From positions 1-64,000 of IMG/VR virus record IMGVR_UViG_3300042557_000893: a stretch of DNA of 64,000 bases, one strand, 5' to 3'. Source of the stretch: a virus. Below, in pieces: positions 37,170-47,552 of the stretch. The position numbers and the translations under genes were made by a program. How positions within the stretch are numbered: position 1 is the first letter of the stretch; each line of letters begins with the position of its first letter. The notes beneath the pieces were generated by a model, which did not search any database, was not told the DNA's origin, and was given only the letters and a program-made list of their open reading frames with translations.

Positions 37170-40094
37170 TTAGTCGTTATAGTTGTCTAGCCAGTTTGTC
37201 TGACCACCTGTTTGACGTTTATTAGTAGCTTCTTTAAAATTAAGATAGCTTGCATTTTGTTTTACACGATCGCCATAATTTCCACGTCTATTCCATTTAC
37301 TTGGCAAGTGTGACCAAATATCGCGTTTTTGATTATCTGTTAACTGCTGATTATATCTTACACCTAACAATGCAACAGTTCCTATTGCTGCTTTTTCCGG
37401 ATCCATAAAATCCATGTTTGATGTAATACCTAAAGACTTTAGAACCTGTTTTTCATCTTCATTCAAATAGTTCCATCGTATTTGTGTCAAACCAACACTT
37501 CTAGACTCTTCGTTTGCACCATAAGTAGTAGCTTTTGACTTGTAGTCTGGCGAACTTGAGTTTTTAGAATCTATAAATTTAGCACTAGCTCTTGCAATAT
37601 TTCCAACAGCACTGTGAGTATCTCCAAAATTAGATTCTGTACCATAAATGCCAAATGCCATTTGCGCAAGTTCATTATATACATCTGAAGGAATTTTTGC
37701 ATTTTTCATAATGCTTTGTTTGTTTTTTACTAAAGCATTGTAAAAAGGTTTTGTTGTTTGCTGATATTCTTTTTCATCATTTAAATCATTCCAAGAAAAT
37801 ACTTTTTCTTTAAATTTCTTTTCATCAAAAACAGCTTTTATAGGACTATATGAAAGTGTATTAACACTTTGATTTGCTCCTTGCCCTTTTTGTACTTTTC
37901 CTGCAGCATCAACGTAACTATTGTATTTGGCGCGATTTTGAGCAGATACCTTAAGAACAGGTTTTCCATCTACAATCTGAAAACGATTTCCTTCATCTTC
38001 AGGTAAAACATAAACAGGTGTCTCAATGTCTACATGCTTTTGTAAATCTTTTAAATCAAAACATTTTCCATTAATGCAACCATAGCTCATTCTGTTATCT
38101 TCCACATTATCATTGTCAAATCTTGACCTTCTTCCTGTAGGTGTTCCGTGAATAGTAGTTGAAACCTCTATGCCACTGTCGTTTTTCAAATTAAAAGACG
38201 GAAGGCCATAATATGCCTTACTTGCGGGATCAATGTTTGAGATAGTGTATGCACCAGCTCCTGTTGATTTGTTGCCAGCACTCCAATCAGCTTTACCATT
38301 AACTACTTTTGTTACAGTTTGAGCATCTCCAGGATTTGCACCTACACCCACTTCATAGGTTTTCACAACCTTATCTCCTTTATAGACTTTCATTTGTGCG
38401 TTTTTCTTGTCTACAACAAGATATGTTTGTTCAGGTTTGTCGCTATAAAATCCTGTTATTAGTTGCTCATCAGGTAAATTGTTAAGCATGTCAAGATTTT
38501 TCTTTTTTTCACTCCAATCAACATATTCAGTACTACCTGTTTGCGCATTGTTTACAGATGAACCTTGAGGAATGACAAGTTTTTGGTCAATGCCTATAAT
38601 GTTTGGATTCTTTATGTTGTTGGCCTGAACAATTTTGTTGACTGTAGTTTTGTTTTCAGCGGCAATTTTGCTCAAAGTATCACCTTTTTTTACAGTATAA
38701 GTGGCGCCACCTTCATCATAATTATTTAACCAGTTCTTTGCTTCATTAAGCGTAGGAAGATCAATTTTTGTAAAAGGACTATCTTGCATCTCCATATACT
38801 TACGGAGAGTTTGTAAGTTTGACTTTACAACAGGTGCTAATGCACTTTTTGCAAGACCTGCTGAAAAACCTCCTACTACAGATTCTACTGCGGGAACATA
38901 GTCTACGTTGCCGGCAGCAGGTGGACCAAAAAGTTGGTCAACCTTCTGTCTGTTTTCCTTTGTGTTCTCGTACTTGTCAAGCCACTCTCCACCATTCTGC
39001 TTACGCTTATGCTGATAAGAGATTCTTTCACTTGAAGTTTTAGAACGCTTAAACTTTTCTTTTTCTGCACTGCTTAGTTCAGACGTTGTTTTGGGTGTGT
39101 CTTCTGAAATGCGTTTTGAAGGTCTGCATGCAGGATAACCCGCGCGCTTTTCACCTTCTTGTCTTCCACACTCTTTACCTGTTTTGACATCTACCCATTT
39201 TTCAGCAAACCATCTATCTAAGCCACCATGCTTACCACCACTTTGTTTTTTAACTAACTTTGTTTTAGCTAACTCAAGTATTTGATTGTAGTCACCACCT
39301 GCATTTTCCCAATTGTCTTCAACAAATTTTGTAAAAGTGTTGTTGTCTACGCCATAAGTTTTTGCAGCGTCATAAAGTCCTGGCAAGTTAAAACTACGTG
39401 CATACCATTTTGAGTCAGGTTTTTCACCACTTGACATAATTTGTTTGCCTACCTGAGTAGCAATAGACTCACCTGTTCCAAAATTTGCACCTTTAACCAG
39501 TCTGACAAAAGGTATCAGTCTATCTTCTAATGCATTAATACTATATTTTGTAGGATTTTCTTGAAGTGCATTTATACCAGCATCTCCAATCCATCCCAAA
39601 GGAACTTTTGCAAACTCACTTAGTGCTGTCCAAGGTCTTCCTTGATTCAGCGCTTTGGCACCCATCATAACACTTCCGTATGGTATTTGATCAATAACTG
39701 TCTCTGTGGAAACATTTTTAAAAAAAGGAAATATGTCAGTAGGATTTTCTGCTTTTTGTTTTGCAATACGTTTTTGAGAAACAATCCTAGTGTTGTCTAC
39801 TATTGGCGCAGATTGTGACAAAGCTCTTTGTCTAAGATCTTCCATAGTAAACTGGCCACCACGTTGCATCATAGGTGTTTCTACAACATAATCGCCTGGA
39901 AAAAAATACTCTCCCCCAGGCATCATAAACATTTCATTACCCAAGTTATCAACACCTTTCACAGGAAAGTCAACATCCTGCATGGTTATTCTACCAGAAG
40001 GAATAACATTTAGTGGCCTGTTAACATCAGGACTATTGCGCTTATACCCTTGAGTGGATATAAACTTCATAAGTACATCCTTGCTATTTTTCAT
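37170..40094 (-). CDS. LysM + L,D-transpeptidase + lytic transglycosylase fusion (974 aa)
   Basis: An N-terminal modular part contains [10 protein letters not shown] and CRPSKR segments at about residues 286-370. A LysM domain follows at about 462-507 ([20 protein letters not shown]). Next comes a YkuD-type L,D-transpeptidase with IHGTPTGRR (His649) and [13 protein letters not shown] (Ser670, Cys673); the usual Arg after the SxGC[IV] motif is Asn here. At the end lies a lysozyme/transglycosylase-like domain with catalytic-type Glu820 in YGTESNFGD and [10 protein letters not shown] chose ATG 40094, which overlaps the upstream TGA; a GTG one codon earlier is an alternative. LysM binds peptidoglycan and the two enzymes act on it. 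In this context it is probably a virion protein used at entry rather than a lysin. Confidence 0.85.
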   Translation of the reverse strand: MKNSKDVLMKFISTQGYKRNSPDVNRPLNVIPSGRITMQDVDFPVKGVDNLGNEMFMMPGGEYFFPGDYVVETPMMQRGGQFTMEDLRQRALSQSAPIVDNTRIVSQKRIAKQKAENPTDIFPFFKNVSTETVIDQIPYGSVMMGAKALNQGRPWTALSEFAKVPLGWIGDAGINALQENPTKYSINALEDRLIPFVRLVKGANFGTGESIATQVGKQIMSSGEKPDSKWYARSFNLPGLYDAAKTYGVDNNTFTKFVEDNWENAGGDYNQILELAKTKLVKKQSGGKHGGLDRWFAEKWVDVKTGKECGRQEGEKRAGYPACRPSKRISEDTPKTTSELSSAEKEKFKRSKTSSERISYQHKRKQNGGEWLDKYENTKENRQKVDQLFGPPAAGNVDYVPAVESVVGGFSAGLAKSALAPVVKSNLQTLRKYMEMQDSPFTKIDLPTLNEAKNWLNNYDEGGATYTVKKGDTLSKIAAENKTTVNKIVQANNIKNPNIIGIDQKLVIPQGSSVNNAQTGSTEYVDWSEKKKNLDMLNNLPDEQLITGFYSDKPEQTYLVVDKKNAQMKVYKGDKVVKTYEVGVGANPGDAQTVTKVVNGKADWSAGNKSTGAGAYTISNIDPASKAYYGLPSFNLKNDSGIEVSTTIHGTPTGRRSRFDNDNVEDNRMSYGCINGKCFDLKDLQKHVDIETPVYVLPEDEGNRFQIVDGKPVLKVSAQNRAKYNSYVDAAGKVQKGQGANQSVNTLSYSPIKAVFDEKKFKEKVFSWNDLNDEKEYQQTTKPFYNALVKNKQSIMKNAKIPSDVYNELAQMAFGIYGTESNFGDTHSAVGNIARASAKFIDSKNSSSPDYKSKATTYGANEESRSVGLTQIRWNYLNEDEKQVLKSLGITSNMDFMDPEKAAIGTVALLGVRYNQQLTDNQKRDIWSHLPSKWNRRGNYGDRVKQNASYLNFKEATNKRQTGGQTNWLDNYND

Positions 40095-43000
40095 CACCTT
40101 GAGCTGTTGATGTGCTTGCTATTTGTGAGTTTTAATACCATCTTTTTGTCACCACTGACGTTTTTGCGCAGGATGATATTGTTGCCATAGTGACGAAACT
40201 TCTTACGTTCAAGTGGTGACTTAAAGTAATCAATGTAGTCAGGGTTAATAATCTTCTGAACACCAGCACATTCTGTATTCCACATTGGTTCACGCGCAGT
40301 TGTAAATTCACCGCGATCTTTTGTGACATCCCAAAACTGATTAAACCTATACTTGTTTTCTTCTTTTGAAAATAAAATCTCTATACCGCTTGTAGAAACT
40401 TGTGGATAGTTGACCAATTCTAAAGGAGCATTCTTGCCTTTAATTCTTAATTTAAGAAGTCCTGATATTTGCTCAGAGTTATACAATACAGCCCTGTCAA
40501 AATTTTCGTCAAGAATATGATGAAAATCTTTTCCGTCATTGTAAAACTTGTAAACATCCAAGGTGTATTCTACACTTCTAAGTGTGGTAACGGCATTTGG
40601 AGTTATCACAGGATATTCAATTTCCCATGCATAGTTTGTACCATAGTAGTTACAATAACTATCCCACCGGTCATTGTGCCTCCAAATAGCATTTTCTTTT
40701 ATTGAAAGAAAGTGTCTGAAAGAAGGCATCAGCAATGTTGGTTTCCAATCATGAAAACTTATCCATTGTTTGTTTTTAGGATCATAACTTATTGTCCAAT
40801 GACAAGGTTTAAAAACAGCCGGATTGTCAAAACTGCAAAAAGTCTTTGTAGTAACAGGGTTGTTAGGTGAGCCTGATATTGTAACGTAATAGGGAACTCC
40901 TGATGGATCATCAAAAAGAAGATCGTTTCTCAATGGTGCATAGTCACGCTTAGTGAAATACACAATCTCATACTGTGAATCATAAATTGCCTGTACGCCA
41001 ATTCCAACAACTGGATTGTCATAATATGGATACTCAGGATATACTTTTAAAAACTTGCTTGGAAGATTTTCATTAAACCAAAATTTCATACCATTGCGTG
41101 AAATCTCAGTAATTCCTCCAGCATACTGCATAATCTTACCAGACTGCTGTGAAACAAAAAATAAACCGTGAGGTGTATTGACTGCTGCTCTAGATGATAT
41201 GCTACTTGCATAACCAATAGTGTCATCTGCATTGACAAGAGCTTGCATGTTTCCTTGAAACAGACCTCCATCACCAATAGTCAGTTTGACACCACCGGTT
41301 GTCTGAAGCTGATCTACACCTACAAACATTACAGGTTCAGCATCTTCAAAAAGAATCATAGCGCCTGTAGCATTAAGATTCTTAATTGTGCTTATCTTTC
41401 CTGAGAAGTCTTTGTAGTTAAGCGCAAGATAATTTCTCCAATTATCTCGTCTAAGTCCAGACTGTTGTTGGAGGGAGTATATTCCTCTATTAGGGTAATA
41501 TTCAAACTGTGTGGTGTATAATCTAGGGTCGTAGTCGCGGGGGAGTATAGAAGCCCAGGATGCAAAGTTGTTGAAAAGTTTTGATGCACTGAGAGATAAG
41601 TCATACTTAAAAAAGATTGGTTTTGTAATAAGATCAGATCTGAACATTGTGCTCAAATCATTAAAGGAGTTTCCATAAACATCGTAGAACTTTTCATAAG
41701 ATTCTTGACCATAGTCGCGATACGCCATGTTCAATTCACTTTCTGTAAAGAAATCTCTTACGCCATTGTGAAACAAATACGCATAACTATTTCTTACTGT
41801 CAAAACCCCTGTTATAGAACTTGGACGATCTAAGCGATGAAAATCACTTGGAGTATTAAGGTCAATTATTGGTGACGTAAATACACCATTTGGAAAAATG
41901 CTTATGTTAAAGTCCTGTGCATCATACTTTTCAAAATTAACCCAATAACGTGGTGCAGGACCATTAACATAGTTGCGATAATCATACTCAGTCCTGTTTG
42001 GCATGTCATACATCCAGGTGTTAAAGAACATGTAAGGATTCTTTTCTGTGTAACGATTTATATACACATCTCCACCAAAAATTGGACCCGATGTAAATCT
42101 TTGCTCTGTTTCACTAGAAGTTAAAAACACACACGATCCCGTAGGAAGTTGAACAACTGAGCTTAACTGACCATACTGATTTTGAAAGTCAACCTTTATA
42201 GCACCATAATATGCAACAGTAGTTGTAGTAATTTCATTTTTTAAAGGGTCACTATAAGTGACACCACCATCTTTGATTCTGTGTTTTGTATTGTCTTGCC
42301 CGGTTACAGGATCCGACACAGTTGAAGACAGTTTTAACGCCACATACTTGTTGCGATTAAGATTATTAATCCTGTGTGTTGCGTCAAAGTCATGTAAACC
42401 TGACCCTATGTATTTAGCAGATGATGGTATAATTTGACGTCTAATAGACTTCTGCAATCCTCCTGGCACAGAACTATTACTCACATTAGAAAAGGTAGAG
42501 TAAAATCCATGGGAATTATACTGAAGCATGTATTGACGTTCTTTAGAAATATTTCTTAAAACTTCCAATACCTGATCAATACCTTGACCAAAATAATAAA
42601 GACTACTTGTTGCTAAAACAGCAACACCAGCTGCATTAACACCAATGCTAACAGGATTTTGAAATGCTCCTGCAATAATTGCAGGTAATACTGTAGCACT
42701 TCCAGACTCTGTTGAAGATGCGGTAGTTACACCTATTCCACCAAGTTCACCTGAATAAGTTGTTTTGCCAAGAGCATTTATCAGTGCAATACCCGCTCCA
42801 ACAACTGCTGCAATAGCAAAAGCACCATCTGAAAGCAAAACATGTTTTGGGTGCTTGTCAGGGAATTCATAGCGACCTGTTACTGTACCTCTCTCTTCTG
42901 TGTAAAGTTTGATATGATTTCCACCTAAGTAAGGTTTCACAAAGTTTGTTTCAACAGAGTGAAAAGAAAAAATATCTCTCTTATAGTTAGAAAGTTTTGA

Positions 43001-44749
43001 AGCTGACTCAATAGTGCCAGGATTAGCGGTACCGCTATCCAAAACAGAATAGTCGTCTGTCAAAAAGTTATCTGGACGCAAATCATTGTAAGGATAATTC
43101 TGAATGAGACCTTTTCTTGAATTGTTACCGGCAAGATTATACTCCAGCATGTTGTTGAACAAACCTTTTGCAACAATGGTGCGGTTGCCCTCACGCGAAC
43201 CTCTCAGTATCTCATAACCAATAATGTCTGGTATTGGTTGATTATTTTCATTTACAGGATGAGCAATATTGGAAAATTCAACACCGAGAATAATAATTTT
43301 TGTACCTCCTTGGTTGTGAATGTGAATAGTTTCATTAGAAGGCATTTTGTGATGCCTAATGGGTTTACCACACAATGTGTCCCAAACAGGTTCTTTATCA
43401 TCAGGATAACGTTCTGTAGACTCCCAGTATGACATATCACCTTTGGCAATAATGACGCCTCCATCAGGTGTAGTACCAGTTGCGTTGTACTTGGTAGAAG
43501 TATCATACACCTGCCAAGCTTTATTTTGAGAAGATGTAAGCAAGTCTGGACCAGAAACAGTAGTGGTATCTACTGAATTGGAAGCACGTCCTGGAATATG
43601 AAAAGATGCAGAACGCGCACCAGTTCTGTATATCCAACGTATAAAAAATGGGTACACTTCATCACGCATGTAACCAACTGTGTTTCCACCACCCCAATAG
43701 TAGTCAGCAGGATACTCAGCAGCTACCCATGAAGCTCTAATTTGATTTGCTAAAGGCTGATAGTTAAAATATGGTTGTGTGGTGACACCGGTTCTAATAA
43801 GGTAATCATTTACCTCAAACATTTTTTCACTCTTTTCATATACCACAGATTTAAGTGGTATCTGAGCAATGTCAATTGTAGGAAGACTTTGCAAAAATAA
43901 ATCAAGTGTAACTTTGCTTTGTCGTATAGAGTAGTATCCAATCTTTTTAGCAATAGTCTGTTGATTAATAACAGCTATTACTACAAGTTCGTACTCATCA
44001 AAATTTTGATCAAGATTTGTAACTGAAATATCAATAGAACCACCAATGCCTGAGTGATCCCAAATAGCTTGTGGATTACTAGGAATAGAATAGTCTGTAA
44101 GACGTACTCCATTTTCAGAATAAGCTACACATGCAATGTAACTACCATTGTTTAGCTGACCTGCACCCTGTGCTTTACTAACCTTCACACAAGGTTGTGT
44201 AACCAAAGGATGAAGTCTTAACGCGTCACAATCTAACTCTTCTGAATAGAGTGGCTCATAACAATTAGGATCAGAATTTGCATCTCCTATTACTTTATAT
44301 GGCACCCTGTCAAGATTCAGAACACGATCAGGGTTTAAATTGTCTGCAAAATATACAGAATCAGTGCCGTCATAGTTGCCTTTGACTACTGCAGATATTA
44401 GGTGTGTTTTTTTAAAACCCAAACATGGGTCGTTCACTACAAGAGTGTAAGTACAGTTGCTCTCATCAAAGATGCCTATTTCTGAAGCAGTGTCATTACC
44501 AGATAAAATTACCCACCGCGTCTGAGAAATATGCGCAAAGCCAAGGATTGTGTAAGGAACTGTAACGCAAATCTGGTTAGAAGGTTCATTTCCAATAGAA
44601 CCCGACTCTCCATAATGAGAATTGTTAATAGCATTTACAGCATTAAGCCAAACTCCTTCTGACATATAAATGTCAGTATAGTCTTTGACCATGCCTTTGT
44701 GAAAGCTATTGGTCTCAGTTACACTGCTTTTGCTAAAATTTTCGCTCAT
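40094..44749 (-). CDS. Tail muzzle/stabilisation-type protein (1551 aa)
   Basis: The N-terminus [19 protein letters not shown] followed by [15 protein letters not shown] is a signature I associate with the large tail-tip protein of crAss-like phages (called muzzle in phicrAss001, earlier 'phage stabilisation protein', P22 gp10-like). The long strand-rich body with many aromatic blade-like repeats suggests a propeller. Residues of about 636-730 are unusual: Gly/Ala-rich and hydrophobic ([19 protein letters not shown], then [12 protein letters not shown] and [15 protein letters not shown]), which could be membrane-active. Its start overlaps the stop of the zincin gene (ATGA). It should close the tail and rearrange on ejection. 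Identification is by family resemblance. Confidence 0.8.
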   Translation of the reverse strand: MSENFSKSSVTETNSFHKGMVKDYTDIYMSEGVWLNAVNAINNSHYGESGSIGNEPSNQICVTVPYTILGFAHISQTRWVILSGNDTASEIGIFDESNCTYTLVVNDPCLGFKKTHLISAVVKGNYDGTDSVYFADNLNPDRVLNLDRVPYKVIGDANSDPNCYEPLYSEELDCDALRLHPLVTQPCVKVSKAQGAGQLNNGSYIACVAYSENGVRLTDYSIPSNPQAIWDHSGIGGSIDISVTNLDQNFDEYELVVIAVINQQTIAKKIGYYSIRQSKVTLDLFLQSLPTIDIAQIPLKSVVYEKSEKMFEVNDYLIRTGVTTQPYFNYQPLANQIRASWVAAEYPADYYWGGGNTVGYMRDEVYPFFIRWIYRTGARSASFHIPGRASNSVDTTTVSGPDLLTSSQNKAWQVYDTSTKYNATGTTPDGGVIIAKGDMSYWESTERYPDDKEPVWDTLCGKPIRHHKMPSNETIHIHNQGGTKIIILGVEFSNIAHPVNENNQPIPDIIGYEILRGSREGNRTIVAKGLFNNMLEYNLAGNNSRKGLIQNYPYNDLRPDNFLTDDYSVLDSGTANPGTIESASKLSNYKRDIFSFHSVETNFVKPYLGGNHIKLYTEERGTVTGRYEFPDKHPKHVLLSDGAFAIAAVVGAGIALINALGKTTYSGELGGIGVTTASSTESGSATVLPAIIAGAFQNPVSIGVNAAGVAVLATSSLYYFGQGIDQVLEVLRNISKERQYMLQYNSHGFYSTFSNVSNSSVPGGLQKSIRRQIIPSSAKYIGSGLHDFDATHRINNLNRNKYVALKLSSTVSDPVTGQDNTKHRIKDGGVTYSDPLKNEITTTTVAYYGAIKVDFQNQYGQLSSVVQLPTGSCVFLTSSETEQRFTSGPIFGGDVYINRYTEKNPYMFFNTWMYDMPNRTEYDYRNYVNGPAPRYWVNFEKYDAQDFNISIFPNGVFTSPIIDLNTPSDFHRLDRPSSITGVLTVRNSYAYLFHNGVRDFFTESELNMAYRDYGQESYEKFYDVYGNSFNDLSTMFRSDLITKPIFFKYDLSLSASKLFNNFASWASILPRDYDPRLYTTQFEYYPNRGIYSLQQQSGLRRDNWRNYLALNYKDFSGKISTIKNLNATGAMILFEDAEPVMFVGVDQLQTTGGVKLTIGDGGLFQGNMQALVNADDTIGYASSISSRAAVNTPHGLFFVSQQSGKIMQYAGGITEISRNGMKFWFNENLPSKFLKVYPEYPYYDNPVVGIGVQAIYDSQYEIVYFTKRDYAPLRNDLLFDDPSGVPYYVTISGSPNNPVTTKTFCSFDNPAVFKPCHWTISYDPKNKQWISFHDWKPTLLMPSFRHFLSIKENAIWRHNDRWDSYCNYYGTNYAWEIEYPVITPNAVTTLRSVEYTLDVYKFYNDGKDFHHILDENFDRAVLYNSEQISGLLKLRIKGKNAPLELVNYPQVSTSGIEILFSKEENKYRFNQFWDVTKDRGEFTTAREPMWNTECAGVQKIINPDYIDYFKSPLERKKFRHYGNNIILRKNVSGDKKMVLKLTNSKHINSSR

Positions 44750-45120
44750 TGTTCTTTGATGTTGTAGTTCTTAGATTTCAACACCTTGTACACCTCTTCT
44801 GTAAGATATCCTATAAGCCATGCTGTAGATTCTTCATCTTTTATTTCAATGTCAGATGTCATCTTAACAGCAAGATGAAACACTTCGTGGGCAATAAGAT
44901 TGTGAGAAAGTTGTTCTTCAACAAGGACTATGTAATACTCATGTCCTTTGGAAGTAAACAACTCAAAAACAACACCATCTGCGTCCATGACATCTATCAT
45001 GCCGCTGCACTTCTTATCAAGTTCAATCTGCATGTCTTCCATGTTTTTTACTACACATAGCATTGCATGCCTGCTATAAATTGAAACAGGTATCTTGCGT
45101 TTAAATATCTTACTAGCCAT
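44746..45120 (-). CDS. Small HExxH zincin metallopeptidase-like protein (124 aa)
   Basis: The 124-aa protein carries HNLIAHEVFHLAVK, with His78, Glu79 and His82 forming the HExxH zinc motif. DEESTAWLIGYLTEEVY follows, in which Glu96 or Glu97 could be the third ligand, as in ImmA- or SprT-like minimal zincins. The N-terminal half forms an antiparallel sheet (VVFELFTSKGHEYYIVL). No signal peptide is visible. It is coupled by an ATGA overlap to the muzzle gene and lies next to tail genes. Maturation of virion proteins is a reasonable but untested role. The giant polymerase protein has a second HExxH site. Confidence 0.75.
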   Translation of the reverse strand: MASKIFKRKIPVSIYSRHAMLCVVKNMEDMQIELDKKCSGMIDVMDADGVVFELFTSKGHEYYIVLVEEQLSHNLIAHEVFHLAVKMTSDIEIKDEESTAWLIGYLTEEVYKVLKSKNYNIKEQ

Positions 45121-45124
45121 TGTA

Positions 45125-46219
45125 TTAACTTTTAAACATGTTGTAGTACTTATGGTATTGAGCCTTGCGGTTCATTTCCCACACTTGCTGAAGCTCTCTA
45201 AAATCTGGAGTGTTAATAAATGACAACGCATTGTTTCTTGCAGCCCTGAGTCTTTGCTCTACTAATTGCATAAAATTTGCCACATTTTCACCACTCATGT
45301 ATAAATTTTCATAAATGCGTTGCTTTAGTGCATATTCATAAAATTCATTGACAATTGGATGATCCATTACCATAAGATTTCCCTCATCGTCTTCCATTAA
45401 AGACTGATAGTTTACATAGACGACTCCTTCATCAAAATTGGTGACCAAAAACCCATTCTTTATAACAGCTGTGTGCCAGTCATTACTATTGAGATTAATG
45501 CAGTCTGGTGATACACTTTTGGATTTCTGTATGCGCATTGGTGTAAGCACATTGTAGGTATAACGCCTTCCTGGCGTATTGTATGCCATAATGTGATTTC
45601 CATCTTGGTCCTGTTCAATAACTGCAGAATTAACTCCTGAAAAAACAGGTCTTGACGCCATGATAATAATCTTGGCATTAGTAATGTTTACAGGAGCGTC
45701 AGATATAATTTGAAGCAACGATGTTGTTGGCGTAAGTAAATTAAAAGAAAGCAGAGTGTCATCAGGACCAATCGCCTGAACAATAAGATTCTGAGAGTCT
45801 AAACTGTGATTGATATTGTTTACGCCAGGTGTAAGAGTCTGTATAATAGTCTGCTGCTGAACCACGTTTCCAAGTGCATAAAATGCAGCTTCTTGACCCA
45901 TTGCAGCACCTTCCAACAATCCTTCCGTATAAGTTTTTGTCTTATTAGGATGTTCTAAATCATGAACATTACGACCTTCGCAAAGCAGTGCAAAATTGAG
46001 CACATAAAAATCATTAGGTAGTTTACCCTTGCCTTTATGTATTTCAATTGCTTTAGAACGCGAAAGATTAACTTTAAGACCAAGTTCATAATTTACCCTT
46101 ATAGCAACTTTTAACAGTTGTTGAGCATCAATCATTCCCTCAAGGTCAAAACCACGCAAGTCAATTTTGACACTATCAAGAAGATCGTCAAAATTTCTAT
46201 ATTGTACCTCTGTCATCAT
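45125..46219 (-). CDS. Conserved tail protein, probable hub/ring component (364 aa)
   Basis: This 364-aa protein contains IDLRGFDLEGMIDAQQLLK, VNYELGLKVNLSRSKAIEIH and LPNDFYVLNFALLCEG. The last phrase resembles the conserved opening domain of a tail protein found in nearly all crAss-like genomes beside the muzzle gene. A beta-rich middle follows, with a helical C-terminus (VEQRLRAARNNALSFINTPD). The position between the ring-type 223-aa gene and the zincin/muzzle pair fits a hub or ring protein of the short tail. No catalytic motif is visible. The exact subunit name cannot be decided from sequence alone. Confidence 0.7.
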   Translation of the reverse strand: MMTEVQYRNFDDLLDSVKIDLRGFDLEGMIDAQQLLKVAIRVNYELGLKVNLSRSKAIEIHKGKGKLPNDFYVLNFALLCEGRNVHDLEHPNKTKTYTEGLLEGAAMGQEAAFYALGNVVQQQTIIQTLTPGVNNINHSLDSQNLIVQAIGPDDTLLSFNLLTPTTSLLQIISDAPVNITNAKIIIMASRPVFSGVNSAVIEQDQDGNHIMAYNTPGRRYTYNVLTPMRIQKSKSVSPDCINLNSNDWHTAVIKNGFLVTNFDEGVVYVNYQSLMEDDEGNLMVMDHPIVNEFYEYALKQRIYENLYMSGENVANFMQLVEQRLRAARNNALSFINTPDFRELQQVWEMNRKAQYHKYYNMFKS

Positions 46220-46231
46220 TGCTTAACTTGT

Positions 46232-46903
46232 TTATCGTGCCGAGTGTCTGTTATCTTGCTGAGTATCTTGAGGTATTTGAAGCATTACTCCAAGGTCTCT
46301 CAAAACAAGTTGTTCAATTTCTGAAAACAAAAATTCAGGAACATTGATAGTCTTATCCTGAATTGAGGTACAATCGTCAGAAGTTGTACAATTATACTTG
46401 CTAATATTACCTTCAAATACACCTTCTATACGTATTGCGTCCCACTCAAGATTTGGAAAGTAGAGATACCCATTAAGAAACCAGTAGTACTTCTTTTTGT
46501 TGTACTTAAAGGTTTTTTGGCGACTCATCTGCTCATAAGTAGTAGGAAAAGTAGGAGTGAGTTCCTCAGAAAAATCAATAGAAGTCACTGACCTAATCAA
46601 AGGTCCATAGTAACCTTCGATCATTGCTGGAAGCTTTTCTTTGGTGCGTTTGATGTAACAGTCTGATGTAATACAATGACAATCAGATTGAGCCCGGTCA
46701 ACTTCTATAAGTTCAACAAAGTCAAGCACTTGAAATACAGAGTTAAACTTCATAATGCGGTTCAGGTTATCCTGGCGACGCATTAAAAGTTTTGCATGCT
46801 TCATGATCAACGAATACAAAAACCTGTCGGTCATAAAAGCGTCTTGCTTTACAGCCTTTATAAGGTTGCGTATTCTAGATACAGCTTCTGATATAGTAAT
46901 CAT
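46232..46903 (-). CDS. Conserved connector/ring protein, P22 gp4-like candidate (223 aa)
   Basis: It begins MITISEAVSRIRNLIKAVKQ, continues DRFLYSLIMKHAKLLMRRQD, and ends in a helical segment NVPEFLFSEIEQLVLRDLG. This arrangement (two N-terminal helices, a beta core with paired Cys in SDCHCITSDC, a C-terminal helix) is the hallmark of the conserved crAss-like tail tubular/ring protein often compared with P22 tail accessory factor gp4. It lies between the IHF-like and hub-type genes. It probably forms a ring between the portal and the tail barrel. I rely on family resemblance remembered from crAss-like genomes, not on a search. Confidence 0.75.
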   Translation of the reverse strand: MITISEAVSRIRNLIKAVKQDAFMTDRFLYSLIMKHAKLLMRRQDNLNRIMKFNSVFQVLDFVELIEVDRAQSDCHCITSDCYIKRTKEKLPAMIEGYYGPLIRSVTSIDFSEELTPTFPTTYEQMSRQKTFKYNKKKYYWFLNGYLYFPNLEWDAIRIEGVFEGNISKYNCTTSDDCTSIQDKTINVPEFLFSEIEQLVLRDLGVMLQIPQDTQQDNRHSAR

Positions 46904-46908
46904 TTTTC

Positions 46909-47490
46909 TTAAAATTCAAACTCGTTGTATGTATCAACCTGCTCTTTAGCTAACTCTTGTCTATCCATGTGATATTGCAAGGAACGATAAAGACCTGCCA
47001 TTTTCATGTTAGGATCTACTTGCACATACTGTTTCCATTTTTCTGGATAGGTTTTTCCCACAGTACGCTTGAAATCTCTGGTAGGTACAAAGCCATAGAG
47101 TTCGTTATTCTTAAAACGATACTTGGTCCCATAAGTAGTAAAGAATATCTTGGCTAAATGCTGGTCACTCTCCCAATTGCGGTGCTGAATAACCTTCATG
47201 TACTCAAGTGTAGTTTTGTAATCTACATTCTTATGTTTCTTAGGGGGACAAGTTCCTATGAAAAGGTGCCCTATCTGCTCTGGAATTTCCACACCATCAC
47301 GTTTCTCAATTACCATCTGCCACATGACTCCATTAAAAGTGCTGATAATCTCTTTAATTTCAGCAGCAGTTAAGTGCTTGGCAGCTGGGAGGTTTTCCCT
47401 GATAATCTTTATGAAGTCTCTGTTAAGAGTTCCTTCAGCAATTCTTCTGAAACGTGGCGCGTGGAGGTCAAGCTTTTTTGCATCTTTCAT
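46909..47490 (-). CDS. IHF/HU-fold-like virion protein (193 aa)
   Basis: Residues of about 35-75 (LTAAEIKEIISTFNGVMWQM, then GVEIPEQIGHLFIGT) follow the HU/IHF pattern: two helices, then a strand ending in 'iG.l.i'. The DNA-binding arm is not obvious. The second half contains YGTKYRFKNNELYGFVPTRD, which is not part of bacterial HU. IHF-like proteins are known in the structural block of crAss-like phages, where the fold is thought to serve tail rings rather than gene regulation; that is my recollection. A conserved intergenic box lies just before its start codon, so it probably begins a transcript for the tail genes. Confidence 0.6.
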   Translation of the reverse strand: MKDAKKLDLHAPRFRRIAEGTLNRDFIKIIRENLPAAKHLTAAEIKEIISTFNGVMWQMVIEKRDGVEIPEQIGHLFIGTCPPKKHKNVDYKTTLEYMKVIQHRNWESDQHLAKIFFTTYGTKYRFKNNELYGFVPTRDFKRTVGKTYPEKWKQYVQVDPNMKMAGLYRSLQYHMDRQELAKEQVDTYNEFEF

Positions 47491-47493
47491 AGT

Positions 47494-47514
47494 CGCCTTA
47501 CAATAAGAATTTAC
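47494..47514 (-). promoter_or_regulatory. Conserved intergenic box ahead of the tail genes
   Basis: The minus strand reads GTAAATTCTTATTGTAAGG, immediately before the start of the IHF-like gene at 47490. It matches the GTAAATTCT core seen upstream of 34815 and 52730. It is in a 62-base gap after the metallophosphoesterase gene. No clear -33 TTTG lies 20 bases upstream of this copy. Confidence 0.4.
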
Positions 47515-47552
47515 GCAATAAAATGGACATTTTGTGCATGTTGGTGCATAAA

